From NCBI GenBank assembly GCA_039819065.1, contig JBCBSS010000092.1, positions 1 through 31,999 on the forward strand: a DNA stretch of 31,999 bases, read 5' to 3'. The DNA comes from JBCBSS01 sp039819065 (lineage in GTDB: Bacteria; Bacteroidota; Bacteroidia; Cytophagales; Cyclobacteriaceae). The position numbers and the translations under genes were made by a program. Shown here one piece after another: positions 1 to 9,200 of the stretch. Each line of letters begins with the position of its first letter. Position 1 is the first letter of the stretch. Under the pieces are notes generated by a model. The model saw only the letters and a list, made by a program, of their open reading frames with translations. It had not been told where the DNA came from and searched no databases.

Positions 1-154
1 ATTGGCCAGGCAGTGTATTGGGCACGAAAATAACGAACTCACCATGCTCATTGCTAATTCTACCTATACCCTTTCCACCAAATGCATAGTCCTGGATAAG
101 GATCTCCAATATTTCCCCTTGCTTCACAAATTTGTTGCGTATTTTTCTCGCCAT
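1..154 (-). CDS. rlmD: 23S rRNA (uracil-C5)-methyltransferase, RlmD/RumA type, N-terminal fragment
   Basis: Partial gene running off the left edge; 51 codons are visible, read from 154 down to 2. The protein starts MARKIRNKFVKQGEILEIL and continues through a GGKGIGRI stretch to FVIFVPNTLPGQ. This is the pattern of the N-terminal TRAM domain of SAM-dependent RNA uracil-C5 methyltransferases (beta-barrel RNA-binding domain, with a 'G-G-GIG...VFVPxxLPGE' signature). The family methylates uridines of 23S rRNA in the cytoplasm. The catalytic Rossmann domain, the catalytic Cys and the FeS cysteines lie outside the window, so the choice between RlmD and RlmCD-like paralogues is inferred. An in-frame ATG also exists at 196, which would add 14 residues, but family members start close to the M at 154. 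The plus-strand ORF over the same bases is a shadow. Confidence 0.8.
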   Translation of the reverse strand, partial: MARKIRNKFVKQGEILEILIQDYAFGGKGIGRISNEHGEFVIFVPNTLPGQ

Positions 155-292
155 ATTCAGTCTATTCAGATCGCCTCTATCCCTAAGAAATAGCATAATT
201 CTAGATACATCTAAAGCATTTAATGGGAGCTCCCTTTTTGGTCATTTTCAGTTGTCTAAATACTTTACACTTCACTATCTCCTTCGGGGTTG

Positions 293-300
293 CAAAGGTA
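293..300 (-). promoter_or_regulatory. Bacteroidota -7 promoter element for the rlmD-like gene
   Basis: The minus strand reads TACCTTTG, a perfect match to the TAnnTTTG -7 element of the Bacteroidota primary sigma factor. It lies about 140 nt upstream of the methyltransferase start at 154. No clean TTG is seen 19-21 nt further upstream, so the call rests on the -7 box alone. Confidence 0.45.
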
Positions 301-314
301 GCAATTTGGGGATT

Positions 315-343
315 TTGCGATTGTGTTTTAATTCTTATCTTTA
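315..343 (+). promoter_or_regulatory. possible promoter of the T9SS surface protein gene
   Basis: TTG at 315-317, an 18-nt spacer, then TATCTTTA at 336-343, one mismatch from TAnnTTTG. It lies 18 nt before the ATG at 362. The spacer is one base shorter than usual, so this is only a candidate. It lies close to the divergent minus-strand -7 box at 293-300. Confidence 0.3.
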
Positions 344-361
344 AATCGTAACGGATAAAGT

Positions 362-3088
362 ATGAGGAAGCTGATTTTAATGTTAATAACCCTGGTGTCA
401 GTGAATGCCATGGGGTCGCATATCGTTGGAGGAGAGTTCGAACTGCTTCATTTGCAGGGCTTTACATATCGGCTCAACCTGGTGATATATTTCGATCAAT
501 TGAATGGTAACCCAGGTGCCAAGGATCAGAATGCGGTTATTAAAATCTTTAGAAAGAGTGATGACTTCGAGATGCTTCAAGTTAACTTACCACTCACAAC
601 AGAAAATCTTGTCGATTATACACAACCGGATTGTTCTAACGGTGAAATAGTTACAACCAGGATCATTTATACCAATGTTATCACACTATCACCCGAAAAC
701 TTCAGTGATCCGGAAGGCTACTACATCGTTTGGGAAAGGTGTTGTCGTAACTACAATATAACCAATGTGATTAGCGAAGACCCCAATGCGGGTGGCATAG
801 GTTCAGGGCAGACGTTCTACCTTGAATTCCCTCCTGTTACCATTGACGGAGAACCGTTTATTAACTCTTCTCCCAAATTATTTCCTCCACTTAACGACTA
901 TGCCTGCCCTAACAAACCTTACTATGTAGACTTTGGTGGTGTAGATGACGATGGTGATTCTTTGGTATATACGCTGGTTACACCTTTGAACTCATCATCT
1001 AGTACGGCAGTACCAACCCCTTCACCCAGGCCTCATCCTGTCATTATCTGGGAGGATGGATTTGATGTGACCAATGTTCTGAATGGGGTCCCCGATTTAA
1101 ATATCAGCATAGATGGCTTCTTAACAGCGACTCCGACCGTTTTAGGGCTTTATGTTTTCGCTGTGAAATGTGAGGAGTTTCGAGACGGTATTAAGATAGG
1201 TGAGGTGAGAAGAGACTTTCAAATGCTGGTCGTTGATCAATGTCCTGTTGCCGTTCCGCCGGACATAAGAGGTAAAAGAATAACTGATGCCAATTTTTCA
1301 AATGCAGATAACCTGACGGTTAACTTCCCCAATACGGTGTCGGATGATCAAAGGTGTGTACAGGTAAGGGTAACAGATGCTGATGCTTTGCGCGCTGACG
1401 AGAACTTCCAGGAAGAAGTCAGTATCAGGGCTATATCTTTAAATTTCAGGCAGAATATCAGTGAGGTGTTGCCACCGGAAACCACAGCCACTTTGGTAAA
1501 TGGTAGTTCAGAGATTTTTGAAATTTGCTTTCCGGAATGCCCATATGTTGAAGATGGTCCTTTCGAAATCGGTATTGTAGCCTTTGATGATGCTTGTGCT
1601 TTACCATTGACCGATACAATGAAGATTACGGTTAATGTACAGCCTCCACCCAATCAAAGACCATACTTTGCCAATACCAAAGGAGGAAGTCGTTTCAATA
1701 CCATCACACGTAGAGTGACGGAATCAGCTTCTGGCAATATCTCTTTTCCTATTAATGGGTTTGATGATGACAATCATGATCTTACCATGGAGATTATACC
1801 TATGGATTTTGACTTAGAACGAGCGGGTATGAGCTTTACAGATCCGATTTTCGCCCCTGGTTCGGCAAGTACAAACTTCAGTTGGGATTTTGATTGTAAC
1901 GCTGAAGACCTTGATTTTAATGAAGGTAGAGATGTAAGTGCCAATGGTTTGATCAGTCGCGCGTTTGATGTGCTCATCATAGTAGATGATGCAGACGACT
2001 GTCAGTTTGCCACGGCAGATAGCTTGATGGTCAATTTAATCATAGACTTTCCAGGGCAGACGGCTCCGGAAATATACCCGTCAAGTGCTACTGTGGATGA
2101 CGATTACTTAATGTTGGAATATACCGTTGAGGATTTTGTTACACTCGCCATCAGATCTGAAGATCAAGACAATGACAGAATCAGGATGGAAGCCATTGGA
2201 TTGAATTTTTCCCTGGAAGACTTTGACGCTAATTTCCCCACCACAGAGGGGAACGGTAACCCAGGACTTAATTCAAACTTCACCTGGTCATTAGCTTGTC
2301 CAAGGTTTGATCTTACGCAACAAGACTCTTTCAGAGTAGCTTTTGTAGTAGAAGACTTTGATAAATGCGCATTGACCAATGCCGATACACTTATAGTGGA
2401 TTTCAAGATTTTACCAATTGAAAATGATGCGCCTAATCTGTCAGTGGTTTCATTGGACAATGAAATTGCAGTTACTAATAACAGTACCGAGGTGTTTGTA
2501 GGGCAAGAGATACATCTTAATTTGATTGGAACCGATGTAAATGTAGATTCAATATTTCTTTCGCTCTTGGATGTCCAAGGCCCCAACCCTTCCAGTTTTC
2601 AGTTTGATCCAAAGAGGGGGTTAGGTGCAGTCAGCTCTCCATTGGTATGGGAGCCGGGCTGCGAAGACTTGGCGGGATTTCCGGAGTCGATGTTCACATT
2701 CACTTTTTTGTTAGAAGATAATGCCTGTATTGATAATACTAATGACACGCTTCAAGTAGCTGTGTTGGTGAAAGATACAGATGCGAAAAAAGAAGAATTT
2801 CTGCCTCCCAATGTATTCACACCCAATGGTGATGATATCAATGAATATTTCGCCCTGGAAGGCATTAACGAAGCTACTGGGGATCCTATCCAGACAGGAT
2901 TACCTTTAGACAACTGCGCTGGCCAATTTGAGAATATACGTATCTTCGATAGGTGGGGTAAGCAGATATTCGAAAGCCGAGATCGGAGCTTTAAATGGGG
3001 AGGAGATGGAAGGCCGGCAGGGGTTTATTTCTATTACATAGAATTTACTGATGCAGTTTACCGTGGTTCGGTTTCCATCCGGTTTTAG
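362..3088 (+). CDS. T9SS-exported surface protein with Ig/cadherin-like repeats and gliding-motility-type C-terminal domain
   Basis: 908-aa exported protein. A Sec signal peptide (MRKLILMLITLVSVNA, cleavage near residue 16) is followed by GSHIVGGEF, an N-terminal motif I associate with large secreted Bacteroidota proteins. Residues ~20-300 form a conserved beta-rich region with several cysteines. Residues ~430-810 hold about three Ig/cadherin-like units, each with a 'D-D-x-D-x-L...C-x-x-x-x-x-D-(S/T)-L' pattern. The last ~95 residues (from ~814: FLPPNVFTPNGDDINEYF ... FDRWGKQIFES ... PAGVYFYY) are the gliding-motility-associated C-terminal domain, the type B type IX secretion signal. The protein is therefore expected to cross the outer membrane by T9SS and be attached or released. 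Its ligand is unknown and no catalytic motif is visible. Its stop overlaps that of the convergent downstream gene. Confidence 0.85.
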   Translation: MRKLILMLITLVSVNAMGSHIVGGEFELLHLQGFTYRLNLVIYFDQLNGNPGAKDQNAVIKIFRKSDDFEMLQVNLPLTTENLVDYTQPDCSNGEIVTTRIIYTNVITLSPENFSDPEGYYIVWERCCRNYNITNVISEDPNAGGIGSGQTFYLEFPPVTIDGEPFINSSPKLFPPLNDYACPNKPYYVDFGGVDDDGDSLVYTLVTPLNSSSSTAVPTPSPRPHPVIIWEDGFDVTNVLNGVPDLNISIDGFLTATPTVLGLYVFAVKCEEFRDGIKIGEVRRDFQMLVVDQCPVAVPPDIRGKRITDANFSNADNLTVNFPNTVSDDQRCVQVRVTDADALRADENFQEEVSIRAISLNFRQNISEVLPPETTATLVNGSSEIFEICFPECPYVEDGPFEIGIVAFDDACALPLTDTMKITVNVQPPPNQRPYFANTKGGSRFNTITRRVTESASGNISFPINGFDDDNHDLTMEIIPMDFDLERAGMSFTDPIFAPGSASTNFSWDFDCNAEDLDFNEGRDVSANGLISRAFDVLIIVDDADDCQFATADSLMVNLIIDFPGQTAPEIYPSSATVDDDYLMLEYTVEDFVTLAIRSEDQDNDRIRMEAIGLNFSLEDFDANFPTTEGNGNPGLNSNFTWSLACPRFDLTQQDSFRVAFVVEDFDKCALTNADTLIVDFKILPIENDAPNLSVVSLDNEIAVTNNSTEVFVGQEIHLNLIGTDVNVDSIFLSLLDVQGPNPSSFQFDPKRGLGAVSSPLVWEPGCEDLAGFPESMFTFTFLLEDNACIDNTNDTLQVAVLVKDTDAKKEEFLPPNVFTPNGDDINEYFALEGINEATGDPIQTGLPLDNCAGQFENIRIFDRWGKQIFESRDRSFKWGGDGRPAGVYFYYIEFTDAVYRGSVSIRF

Positions 3089-3825
3089 AAGGACAAAGGC
3101 TTGATGTTATTTTCTTTGATGTAAGCTACTTCATCGTTCCATTTTATTTTCAGCCAGACATCTTCTTGAGCTATTACTTTAACTCTGTGGCCGCTTTTAA
3201 TGATATCCACAACTTCTGAACCCGATGAAGGTCCACTCATCAGATATGTATTCGGCTTGGCCACAACCGCTTTACGATATGCTTTCCCAAAATTGACCAT
3301 TAAGAAAAGTACGCCAAGGAGAAGAACGATGGCTATTCCAGCCAATTTCACATCTTTATTGCTTTTTATTTTAGCCCTAAGCATTAGAGAAAATACAAGT
3401 ACGATAAATGCACTGAGCGCAAAAGCAATGTAATCAGAGAATCTAAAATATAGATTGGCGACCAAGTCAGATTCAGATGAACTATAGCCTTGAATATCCT
3501 GGGCTTCAGCTAACTGCTCCATCTTCTCAGCCACTTCCTTATTCGATGTACGCAAGTAATATAAATTGAGATAATAAAGTGCCTCCCCGTAATCACCCAG
3601 ACCTTCTTTGATAAACGCCATTTTTAATAGCATGCTTAGAGATGCTTGCTGGCCAGTTTCAAGTATACTGTTATATATTTCAAACGATTCGGTATACTTT
3701 TTCTTTTCAAAAAGTGAATCAGCGGAACCAAGGCTTGAACTCATATCTCCTTCTTGACCAAGTGATGTGAAGGAAATCAAACAGAAAAAACAGAAATAAA
3801 TAATTTTAGAAGATAGATTTTGCAT
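3085..3825 (-). CDS. BatE-like TPR and SH3-domain membrane protein
   Basis: 246 aa. Signal peptide at residues 1-23 (ending SFTSLGQ), then TPR-like helices at ~30-110 ('ADSLFEKKKYTESFEIYNSIL' type repeats). Two membrane segments follow (~131-150 and ~160-180), and a bacterial SH3-like domain ends the protein (~190-246: NTYLMSGPSSGSEVVDIIKSG...WLKIKW...AYIKENNIKPL). This order of TPR, two transmembrane helices and SH3b matches BatE of the Bacteroides aerotolerance operon. No batA-D or moxR neighbours are present, so the role is uncertain; it may be a stand-alone envelope scaffold facing the periplasm. The ATG at 3825 sits ~25 nt below a well-matched promoter (3855-3885). The stop codon overlaps that of the convergent T9SS gene. 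Confidence 0.7.
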   Translation of the reverse strand: MQNLSSKIIYFCFFCLISFTSLGQEGDMSSSLGSADSLFEKKKYTESFEIYNSILETGQQASLSMLLKMAFIKEGLGDYGEALYYLNLYYLRTSNKEVAEKMEQLAEAQDIQGYSSSESDLVANLYFRFSDYIAFALSAFIVLVFSLMLRAKIKSNKDVKLAGIAIVLLLGVLFLMVNFGKAYRKAVVAKPNTYLMSGPSSGSEVVDIIKSGHRVKVIAQEDVWLKIKWNDEVAYIKENNIKPLSF

Positions 3826-3854
3826 TTTATACTTATAACCCTACATTTGCATCT

Positions 3855-3885
3855 CAAAATTATGGGACACGCCCAAAATTATCAA
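3855..3885 (-). promoter_or_regulatory. Bacteroidota primary sigma promoter for the BatE-like gene
   Basis: On the minus strand a TTG (3885-3883), a spacer of exactly 20 nt and TAATTTTG (3862-3855) match the TTG-N19/21-TAnnTTTG consensus. The ATG at 3825 follows about 30 nt downstream, giving a short A/T-rich leader. A second TAATTTTG at 3881-3874 lacks a matching TTG. Confidence 0.6.
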
Positions 3886-3966
3886 ACTTCTTAATTTTGA
3901 ACGGCCAAAATAGCTGTTATCAGGCAAAACCTAAAGGCTATTTTAAGTTCCTGTTATAAATAATAA

Positions 3967-4039
3967 GATTGGCTAGCTCAGCTGGTAGAGCAACGCCCTT
4001 TTAAGGCGTGGGTCCTGGGTTCGAACCCCAGGCCAATCA
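3967..4039 (+). tRNA. tRNA-Lys (anticodon TTT)
   Basis: Full cloverleaf of 73 nt. Acceptor GATTGGC (3967-3973) pairs with GCCAATC (4032-4038), with discriminator A4039. The D arm is GCTC...GAGC. The anticodon stem ACGCC/GGCGT encloses the loop CTTTTAA with TTT at 4000-4002. The T arm CTGGG-TTCGAAC-CCCAG is at 4015-4031. No CCA is encoded (CGG follows A4039). Reads AAA and AAG codons. Confidence 0.97.
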
Positions 4040-4042
4040 CGG

Positions 4043-4076
4043 AAACCCAAGCAGAAATGCTTGGGTTTTTTGTTTT
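4043..4076 (+). terminator. Rho-independent terminator of the tRNA-Lys transcript
   Basis: Perfect 10-bp stem AAACCCAAGC (4043-4052) / GCTTGGGTTT (4059-4068) with a 6-nt loop. The T tract runs through 4066-4071 and 4073-4076, starting 4 nt after the tRNA. Confidence 0.88.
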
Positions 4077-4100
4077 GATCAAATTCATATCTTGTAAGTC

Positions 4101-4387
4101 GCAAAACCTCTAGCGATGGCACTTTTACGACTAGGATAAACTGGTTTTAGAATTAAATGAGGCGTCCTTGATAGTGGCTTCTGAATGTGCTTGCGAAGGA
4201 AGATACAGGCTAGTACGGGTGCGGCTGGCTGCCAAAATTCCGGGCCAGCGTGTGGGTGTGGGCTGAAGGTTAAATTTTGGCTTGATTTTTCTTTGCTCGT
4301 CCCGACTTGTCGGGATGAAGGCTATCTGATGATCAAGGTATCCAAATTTTATTTGGCGTATGCTGGTTTTCAATTGTGCAAAACCTC
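4101..4387. repeat. gene-free segment bounded by 10-bp direct repeats (possible degenerate mobile/repeat element)
   Basis: GCAAAACCTC occurs at 4101-4110 and again at 4378-4387. Just inside, CTGGTTTT occurs at 4141-4148 and 4363-4370, so both ends share direct similarity. The middle (about 4190-4265) is clearly more G+C-rich than its flanks, and a palindrome lies at 4300-4315. Two open frames over this segment (minus 4131-4400, plus 4185-4406) have no recognisable domain and read like translations of a non-coding repeat. The rest of the 4077-4595 interval shows no gene. Confidence 0.35.
4300..4315. repeat. short perfect palindrome
   Basis: TCCCGAC-TT-GTCGGGA: 7-bp arms around a 2-nt centre, inside the direct-repeat-bounded segment. 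It is too short, and its T-run support too weak, to call a terminator. It could be a core of a REP-like intergenic element. Confidence 0.5.
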
Positions 4388-4538
4388 GAAAACTCAACAA
4401 AAGTGAGAATTTCAGAGTTCAAAATTCATCTTAGAATGACCAAGAAGCACTTTATAAGAAGCTAGATGTGGCTTTCTACCGAAAAAAAATTTTCAAGAAG
4501 GCTCTAAATCAGATAAAGGAAGGACTAAGTTAACAGTT

Positions 4539-4575
4539 GTTAGAAGACTGATTTATTAAACTGACTTCTTCTAAC
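4539..4575. repeat. inverted repeat downstream of the anti-sigma gene
   Basis: GTTAGAAGA (4539-4547) and TCTTCTAAC (4567-4575) form a perfect 9-bp stem with a 19-nt loop, starting 20 nt past the minus-strand stop at 4596. It is placed where a terminator or mRNA-stabilising hairpin would be, but no U tract follows on the minus strand. Confidence 0.3.
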
Positions 4576-4595
4576 TGAAAAGCGAATTGCAGTGG

Positions 4596-5345
4596 TCAGA
4601 GATCTTCAAGTAGAGAATTGACTTTATTCTTGTAGTAACTATTATTATCGGCACGTAGTTGTAATAACTTTTCTTTGGCACTATTGCGGTCTCCTTTTAC
4701 AATAAAAGTCAATGCAGAAAACCAAACTGCATCATAATAAAATCTACTGTCTTCAGGTATTCTATTTAACACTTGTAGCGATTTTTCATACTGACCGCTA
4801 AGTATATAACTATGTCCCAGATACATTTGGAGCTTGTAGTTCGTAGGGTTCTCAGAGATTAGCGAATCTAGGGTATAAATGGCCTCTTCGAAGCTGCCAT
4901 CAGCATACCAACTCATTATTTCTTGTAAGGTGGCGCTATCTATGCTGCCTCGAACGGCACTTTCTGGAGGGTAGGCCTCATAATAAGTGGTAAACAATTC
5001 TTCATTACTTTTCTCAGGAGAAGAGAAATTATAGAGGATAACAAAAGCTAATATAATAGCAAAGCATGCTGCTGTGGCCAGGTAAAGGAATGTGATTCGG
5101 TTTGAGCGACTGGGAGTAAGAGGCTTTACTTTTGACTGACTACTGGCAATTTCAGTTAGGGTCTCTTTAAGTTGAAGTACATCATCTTCAAGAACAGTAT
5201 CCTTTATTTCTTTATATAAGTCAAGGTCCTCTTGAAGGTTTGGATCATTAGCGAGGGATGTTTCAAATTTAGCCAGCTCCTCTCCCTTTAAGGTGCCATC
5301 CAGATAAGCTTCTATTTTCTCTATATTGTCCATGTCATACGTCAT
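4596..5345 (-). CDS. anti-sigma-factor-like membrane protein with TPR-like C-terminus
   Basis: 249 aa. The cytoplasmic N-terminal ~80 residues start MTYDMDNIEKIEAYLDGTL and resemble the zinc-finger-less anti-sigma domain of Bacteroidota ('I-x-x-Y-L-x-G-x-L-x-x-x-E-x-x-x-F-E-x-x-L-x-x-D-x-x-L'). One transmembrane helix follows (~86-106, IITFLYLATAACFAIIL-like). The periplasmic part (~130-249) contains TPR-like helical repeats. The gene starts 8 nt after the sigma gene stops, so the two are probably cotranscribed, and the protein likely holds the sigma factor at the membrane. MDNIEK at 5333 is an alternative start. The regulatory role is inferred from domain order and pairing; no RseA-type sequence identity is claimed. 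Confidence 0.68.
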   Translation of the reverse strand: MTYDMDNIEKIEAYLDGTLKGEELAKFETSLANDPNLQEDLDLYKEIKDTVLEDDVLQLKETLTEIASSQSKVKPLTPSRSNRITFLYLATAACFAIILAFVILYNFSSPEKSNEELFTTYYEAYPPESAVRGSIDSATLQEIMSWYADGSFEEAIYTLDSLISENPTNYKLQMYLGHSYILSGQYEKSLQVLNRIPEDSRFYYDAVWFSALTFIVKGDRNSAKEKLLQLRADNNSYYKNKVNSLLEDL

Positions 5346-5353
5346 GCCAATAC

Positions 5354-5926
5354 CTACATAACTTTGCTCTCAGATTTAAGTTCGTAGAACATAGGGTCTT
5401 TTCTTACTGCCTTTATAAGCTTTTGTTGGCAGTCAAACTTTTTCTTTCTCACATTCCCTTCAGTTGTATGCATTTGCTGAGCAATTTCTTTCATGGGTTT
5501 TCCACGAAAGAAAAGGTCCAGTATTTCTTTACAACCATTGCCGAGTGTTAAGAAATGCTTTCTATAAAGCGCCTTTCTCTCGTTTTCCACTATATCATTG
5601 ATGACATCCTCATCGCTATTGATGTCTTCAATATCCTGAATGTTACCTGTTGCTAACTTTTTTTGCCTTCTCAAGCGTAGTAACCACATGTTCTTACAGA
5701 TAGCAAATAGATAGGATTTTAACGAGGAACTCAAGCTTAATTCATTTTTCTTGATTTTTTGAAACAGCAAAATGATGCACTCTTGGAGTACGTCACTTGC
5801 GTCATCTTCTGAGCCAGAGTTGCTTAGTATGAATTTTTCTATGTTGAGGTAATTCTCTTTGTAGAGATTCTCAAGTATGCCGCGGTCACCGTTTCTAATG
5901 CCTTCCAGTACGTCTTCTGTTCTCAA
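5354..5926 (-). CDS. ECF-family RNA polymerase sigma factor
   Basis: 190 aa. Sigma region 2 spans ~25-90 (SGSEDDASDVLQECIILLFQ ... SLKSYLFAICKNMWLLRLRR), a basic linker follows, and region 4 helix-turn-helix spans ~125-180 (CKEILDLFFRGKPMKEIAQQ, then TTEGNVRKKKFDCQQKLIK). This is the two-domain layout of ECF sigma factors. The start codon is TTG at 5926: no in-frame ATG or GTG lies between it and the upstream in-frame stop near 5984, and starting here preserves the family N-terminus. A near-consensus promoter lies at 5976-6005. The partner anti-sigma gene follows after 8 nt. The gene is divergent from the large exported operon at 6218, which is a plausible but unproven target. Confidence 0.88.
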   Translation of the reverse strand: MRTEDVLEGIRNGDRGILENLYKENYLNIEKFILSNSGSEDDASDVLQECIILLFQKIKKNELSLSSSLKSYLFAICKNMWLLRLRRQKKLATGNIQDIEDINSDEDVINDIVENERKALYRKHFLTLGNGCKEILDLFFRGKPMKEIAQQMHTTEGNVRKKKFDCQQKLIKAVRKDPMFYELKSESKVM

Positions 5927-5975
5927 TGCTAGTTGTTTCGTTATGGTGTTATTGATCGTATGACTAGGGTGACCA

Positions 5976-6005
5976 CAAAAATATTAAAAAAAAATGGCTG
6001 ACCAT
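5976..6005 (-). promoter_or_regulatory. probable promoter of the sigma/anti-sigma pair
   Basis: The minus strand shows TATTTTTG (5983-5976), a perfect TAnnTTTG, preceded after 19 nt by ATG (6005-6003), one mismatch from the -33 TTG. Transcription would start about 40 nt before the TTG start codon at 5926. The remaining divergent interval up to 6217 shows no clear plus-strand promoter of this type. Confidence 0.45.
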
Positions 6006-6217
6006 AGTAACATTTGGTAGGGTAAAAGCAACATAGGAAGGTATATCGCTGTAGCTGTCTATAGAATTACCGAAATACTAGTGTATTAGGCTTTTGTAAC
6101 GCAGTTAAGTACATGTAAAATTTAGGCTTTCTCTGGTCCATACCTGTTGCACTTAATCGCAAAAAAAGTTGGAAAGCCCATTTTAGAATTGAAGACTAGA
6201 AAACAACGCCCTAAACA

Positions 6218-9200
6218 ATGGCAAAACTATTGAAGTCACTTTCATTGATATTACTGTTGATATGTAGCGCACATATAGCTTACAGCCAGGTCAATGACAA
6301 CTTTATTGATGCTACGGAGCTCACGAGCATAGATAATTTTTGTTCAGCCCCCGGGACATTCACTACTACAGGCGCCACCCCTGACGAAGCCTTGCCTAGT
6401 AACTGGACTGCCGGACCTCACACCAACGTTTGGTACAAATTTACCGCAACTACTACAGAGGTAAGTATTAGGGTAGAAGTGGGCAGTATGAACTTTCCGA
6501 GGCTAGCGTTACACGATGCGGCTAAGGCTGAAATCAAAAGCGTGGCCAATGCTGGATCTAGTAACGCCATCGGCATGAGTGTCAATACCCTTACCGTAGG
6601 GGACACCTATTATATCAATGTCTCTAACGGGCCTAATGGCGGTCACTCCGGTACTTTTGTATTGTGTGTGGACGATGCCGTTTCCCAAGACTATCCGGCA
6701 GGCGCTGTTACCATAACCCACAGTAATGACAATTGCTCAGCCTTGGCTGGATATAATACAAGGATAGGCACACCTGACGGGACAAAGCCTTCCAATTGGG
6801 CTAATGGCCCCAATGCCAATGTTTGGTTCAGGTTCCAGGCCACCGCCACAGAAGTAGCACTCAATCTAAATGTAGCCGGTGTCAGTGGGGCGATGAAATT
6901 CCCCCGTCTGGCACTATATGACAATGCGATGCAACCCCTTGTAGATGTCGGGGATGATGGTTCGCTTATCGATATTGGGCTGAGCCACACTGGCCTGACT
7001 ATAGGCGATTGGTATTATATCAATGTAGATAATGGCCCTAATACCGGGCACCGTGGTAATTTTACCTTGTGCATAGATACGGAAGCTAGCTACGACTACC
7101 CCTCAGGCGCTATTGAGTTGACCAATACCGATAACTACTGTTCTGGACTGGCCGAATTCACTACACAAATTGCCACACCAGACGGCAGCAGACCATCAGC
7201 CTGGACGAATGGCCCTAACGCCAATGTATGGTTTACATTTATTGCCGGTAGTGCAGATGTGACCATTGAAGTAAAGACTGGCTCAACGGAAGGGAATGTA
7301 CTCTATCCCAAGGTAGCCCTGCACGACGCATCAATATCCGAATTAGCCAGCGTTAACGATGCCGGCCAATCGGTAGATGTGAGCTTAGTATATAACTCAC
7401 TCACCTCAGGCCAACGCTATTATATCAACGTAGATAATGGTGTTAACCAAGGACAGCGTGGGGCTTTCACCCTATGTGTCAATAACCCAGGGTCGGTGCC
7501 CACAGTACCCACCAACTTTACTGCTACAACAACCGGCACAGATCAGATCAACTTAAGCTGGGATGATGTAGCGACAGAGACGAGCTATACGCTGTGGCGA
7601 TCCGCTGAATCTGGCACAGGCTTCTCAATTCTGATTGATAATATACCAGAGAATACCATTACATACAGTGATCAGGGTCTGGCTCCCAATACCCCCTATT
7701 TCTATTACCTGGAAGCAGTCAATGGGTCAGGCAGTTCAGCACCGACAGCAGAAGTAAGTGCTACTACTAACGCATCGCCTAATCCGGCCCCAAGTACAGT
7801 GCGTACTTTTCTGATTGATCTGGGACGGTCGAGTACAGTGACTACTGGTAACTGGAACAATGTTGCCGGAGCTCAAGAATCTGGTTTAATCATTACTGAT
7901 ATAATTGACGATAGCGGTAGTCCAAGTACTATTGATTTTGAGGTCTTTGCAGATGCTTCAAATGACTATGAAAATGGCTTTAATAAAGATGGATATAATG
8001 GAGATGTATTGGGTTATCCCACTTCGGCGAATTCAGATAGTTATTTTGCTCATGGATCAGGTGGTATATATAAACTCAAGGATCTAGACCCTTCAAAGCA
8101 ATACGATTTAAAGATTTTTGGTAGCCGTACGGCATCAGGAGGAGGAAGAGTAGGTACCTATACAATAGATGGAATAACCCAGACCCTTGATGCACTTAAT
8201 AATTCCAGCAATACCATCAGTTTCAATGATATCCAACCAGATGCCAACAATGAAATTGTCTTGGAATTCGGTGTCGCTGTAGGTTCAAGTTTTGGATACT
8301 TGAATGTATTAGAAGTAGCGGAAAAAGTGTCTTCTTCGCCTAATATATACACTGTAGAATGGACTAACGTAGTAGGAGCAGATGTAGGTGATGATAATGT
8401 AGTGACTAAGAATTTAGCTGCGGTTGGCTGGAATGCAGGAGCCTCCTCCATGAATGTTTTACCGCTGGATGAAGATGGTCATATCGCATTTACCGCTACT
8501 GAGAGCAACAAGAACAAGATGGTTGGTCTTTCCAATATCGACTTGGATGAGGGGACAAGTACTATTCGCTATGCTTTTTTCCTACAACAAAGTGGTATAG
8601 TTAACATATTTGAATCTGGTTTGAATAAGGGAAACTTTGGAGCTTACCAATCAGGAGACATTTTTAAAATAGCCAAGAATGAACAATCAATAGAATATTA
8701 TATAAACGATGTACTCACCTATACTTCGACACTAGAAGTACAATCACCATTAGTGGTAGATATCTCTCTTTATTCCCCAGGATCAAGCTCACCGAGTATA
8801 ATTGCTACATTTGATAGTTCGGCTCCTATACCAAATTTGAATTCGAATGTAACATGGAACAACGTGACAGGAGCTATAGTAGATCAAAACAATACACTTG
8901 AAAAGACTTTGGGGACTAATGCCCAATGGGACGCAGGAGCGTCATCATTGAATGTACTACCAGAAGGGTCAGATGGATGGATGGAATTGGTAGCTGATGC
9001 CGCCAACCAAACGCGCATGGTTGGTCTTTCAAATGCTGATATAGGTACTGATTATAGGCCTATCCGATATGCCATTTATTTACAGAGCAATGGTAACTTG
9101 AATGTTTACGAATCTGGTACCAATAAAGGGAATTTTGGTACCTATGGTGCTGGTGACATCATTAGAATCGAAAGAAATGCAGGCACAATCACCTATCATA

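Noticed and set aside
2..193. Plus-strand open frame of 63 codons at the left edge
   Set aside because: It lies antisense to a recognisable TRAM-domain N-terminus on the minus strand and has no sensible protein features.
3892..3899. TAATTTTG on the plus strand as the tRNA-Lys promoter
   Set aside because: It lies ~70 nt upstream and lacks a TTG at the right spacing; the real tRNA promoter was not identified.
4131..4406. Overlapping open frames on both strands (minus 4131-4400, plus 4185-4406) in the post-tRNA interval
   Set aside because: No domain, no promoter, mutually antisense, and coincident with a repeat-bounded GC-rich segment; more likely non-coding.
4539..4575. Terminator for the sigma/anti-sigma transcript
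   Set aside because: The 9-bp stem has a long loop and no U tract on the minus strand, so it is listed only as an inverted repeat.
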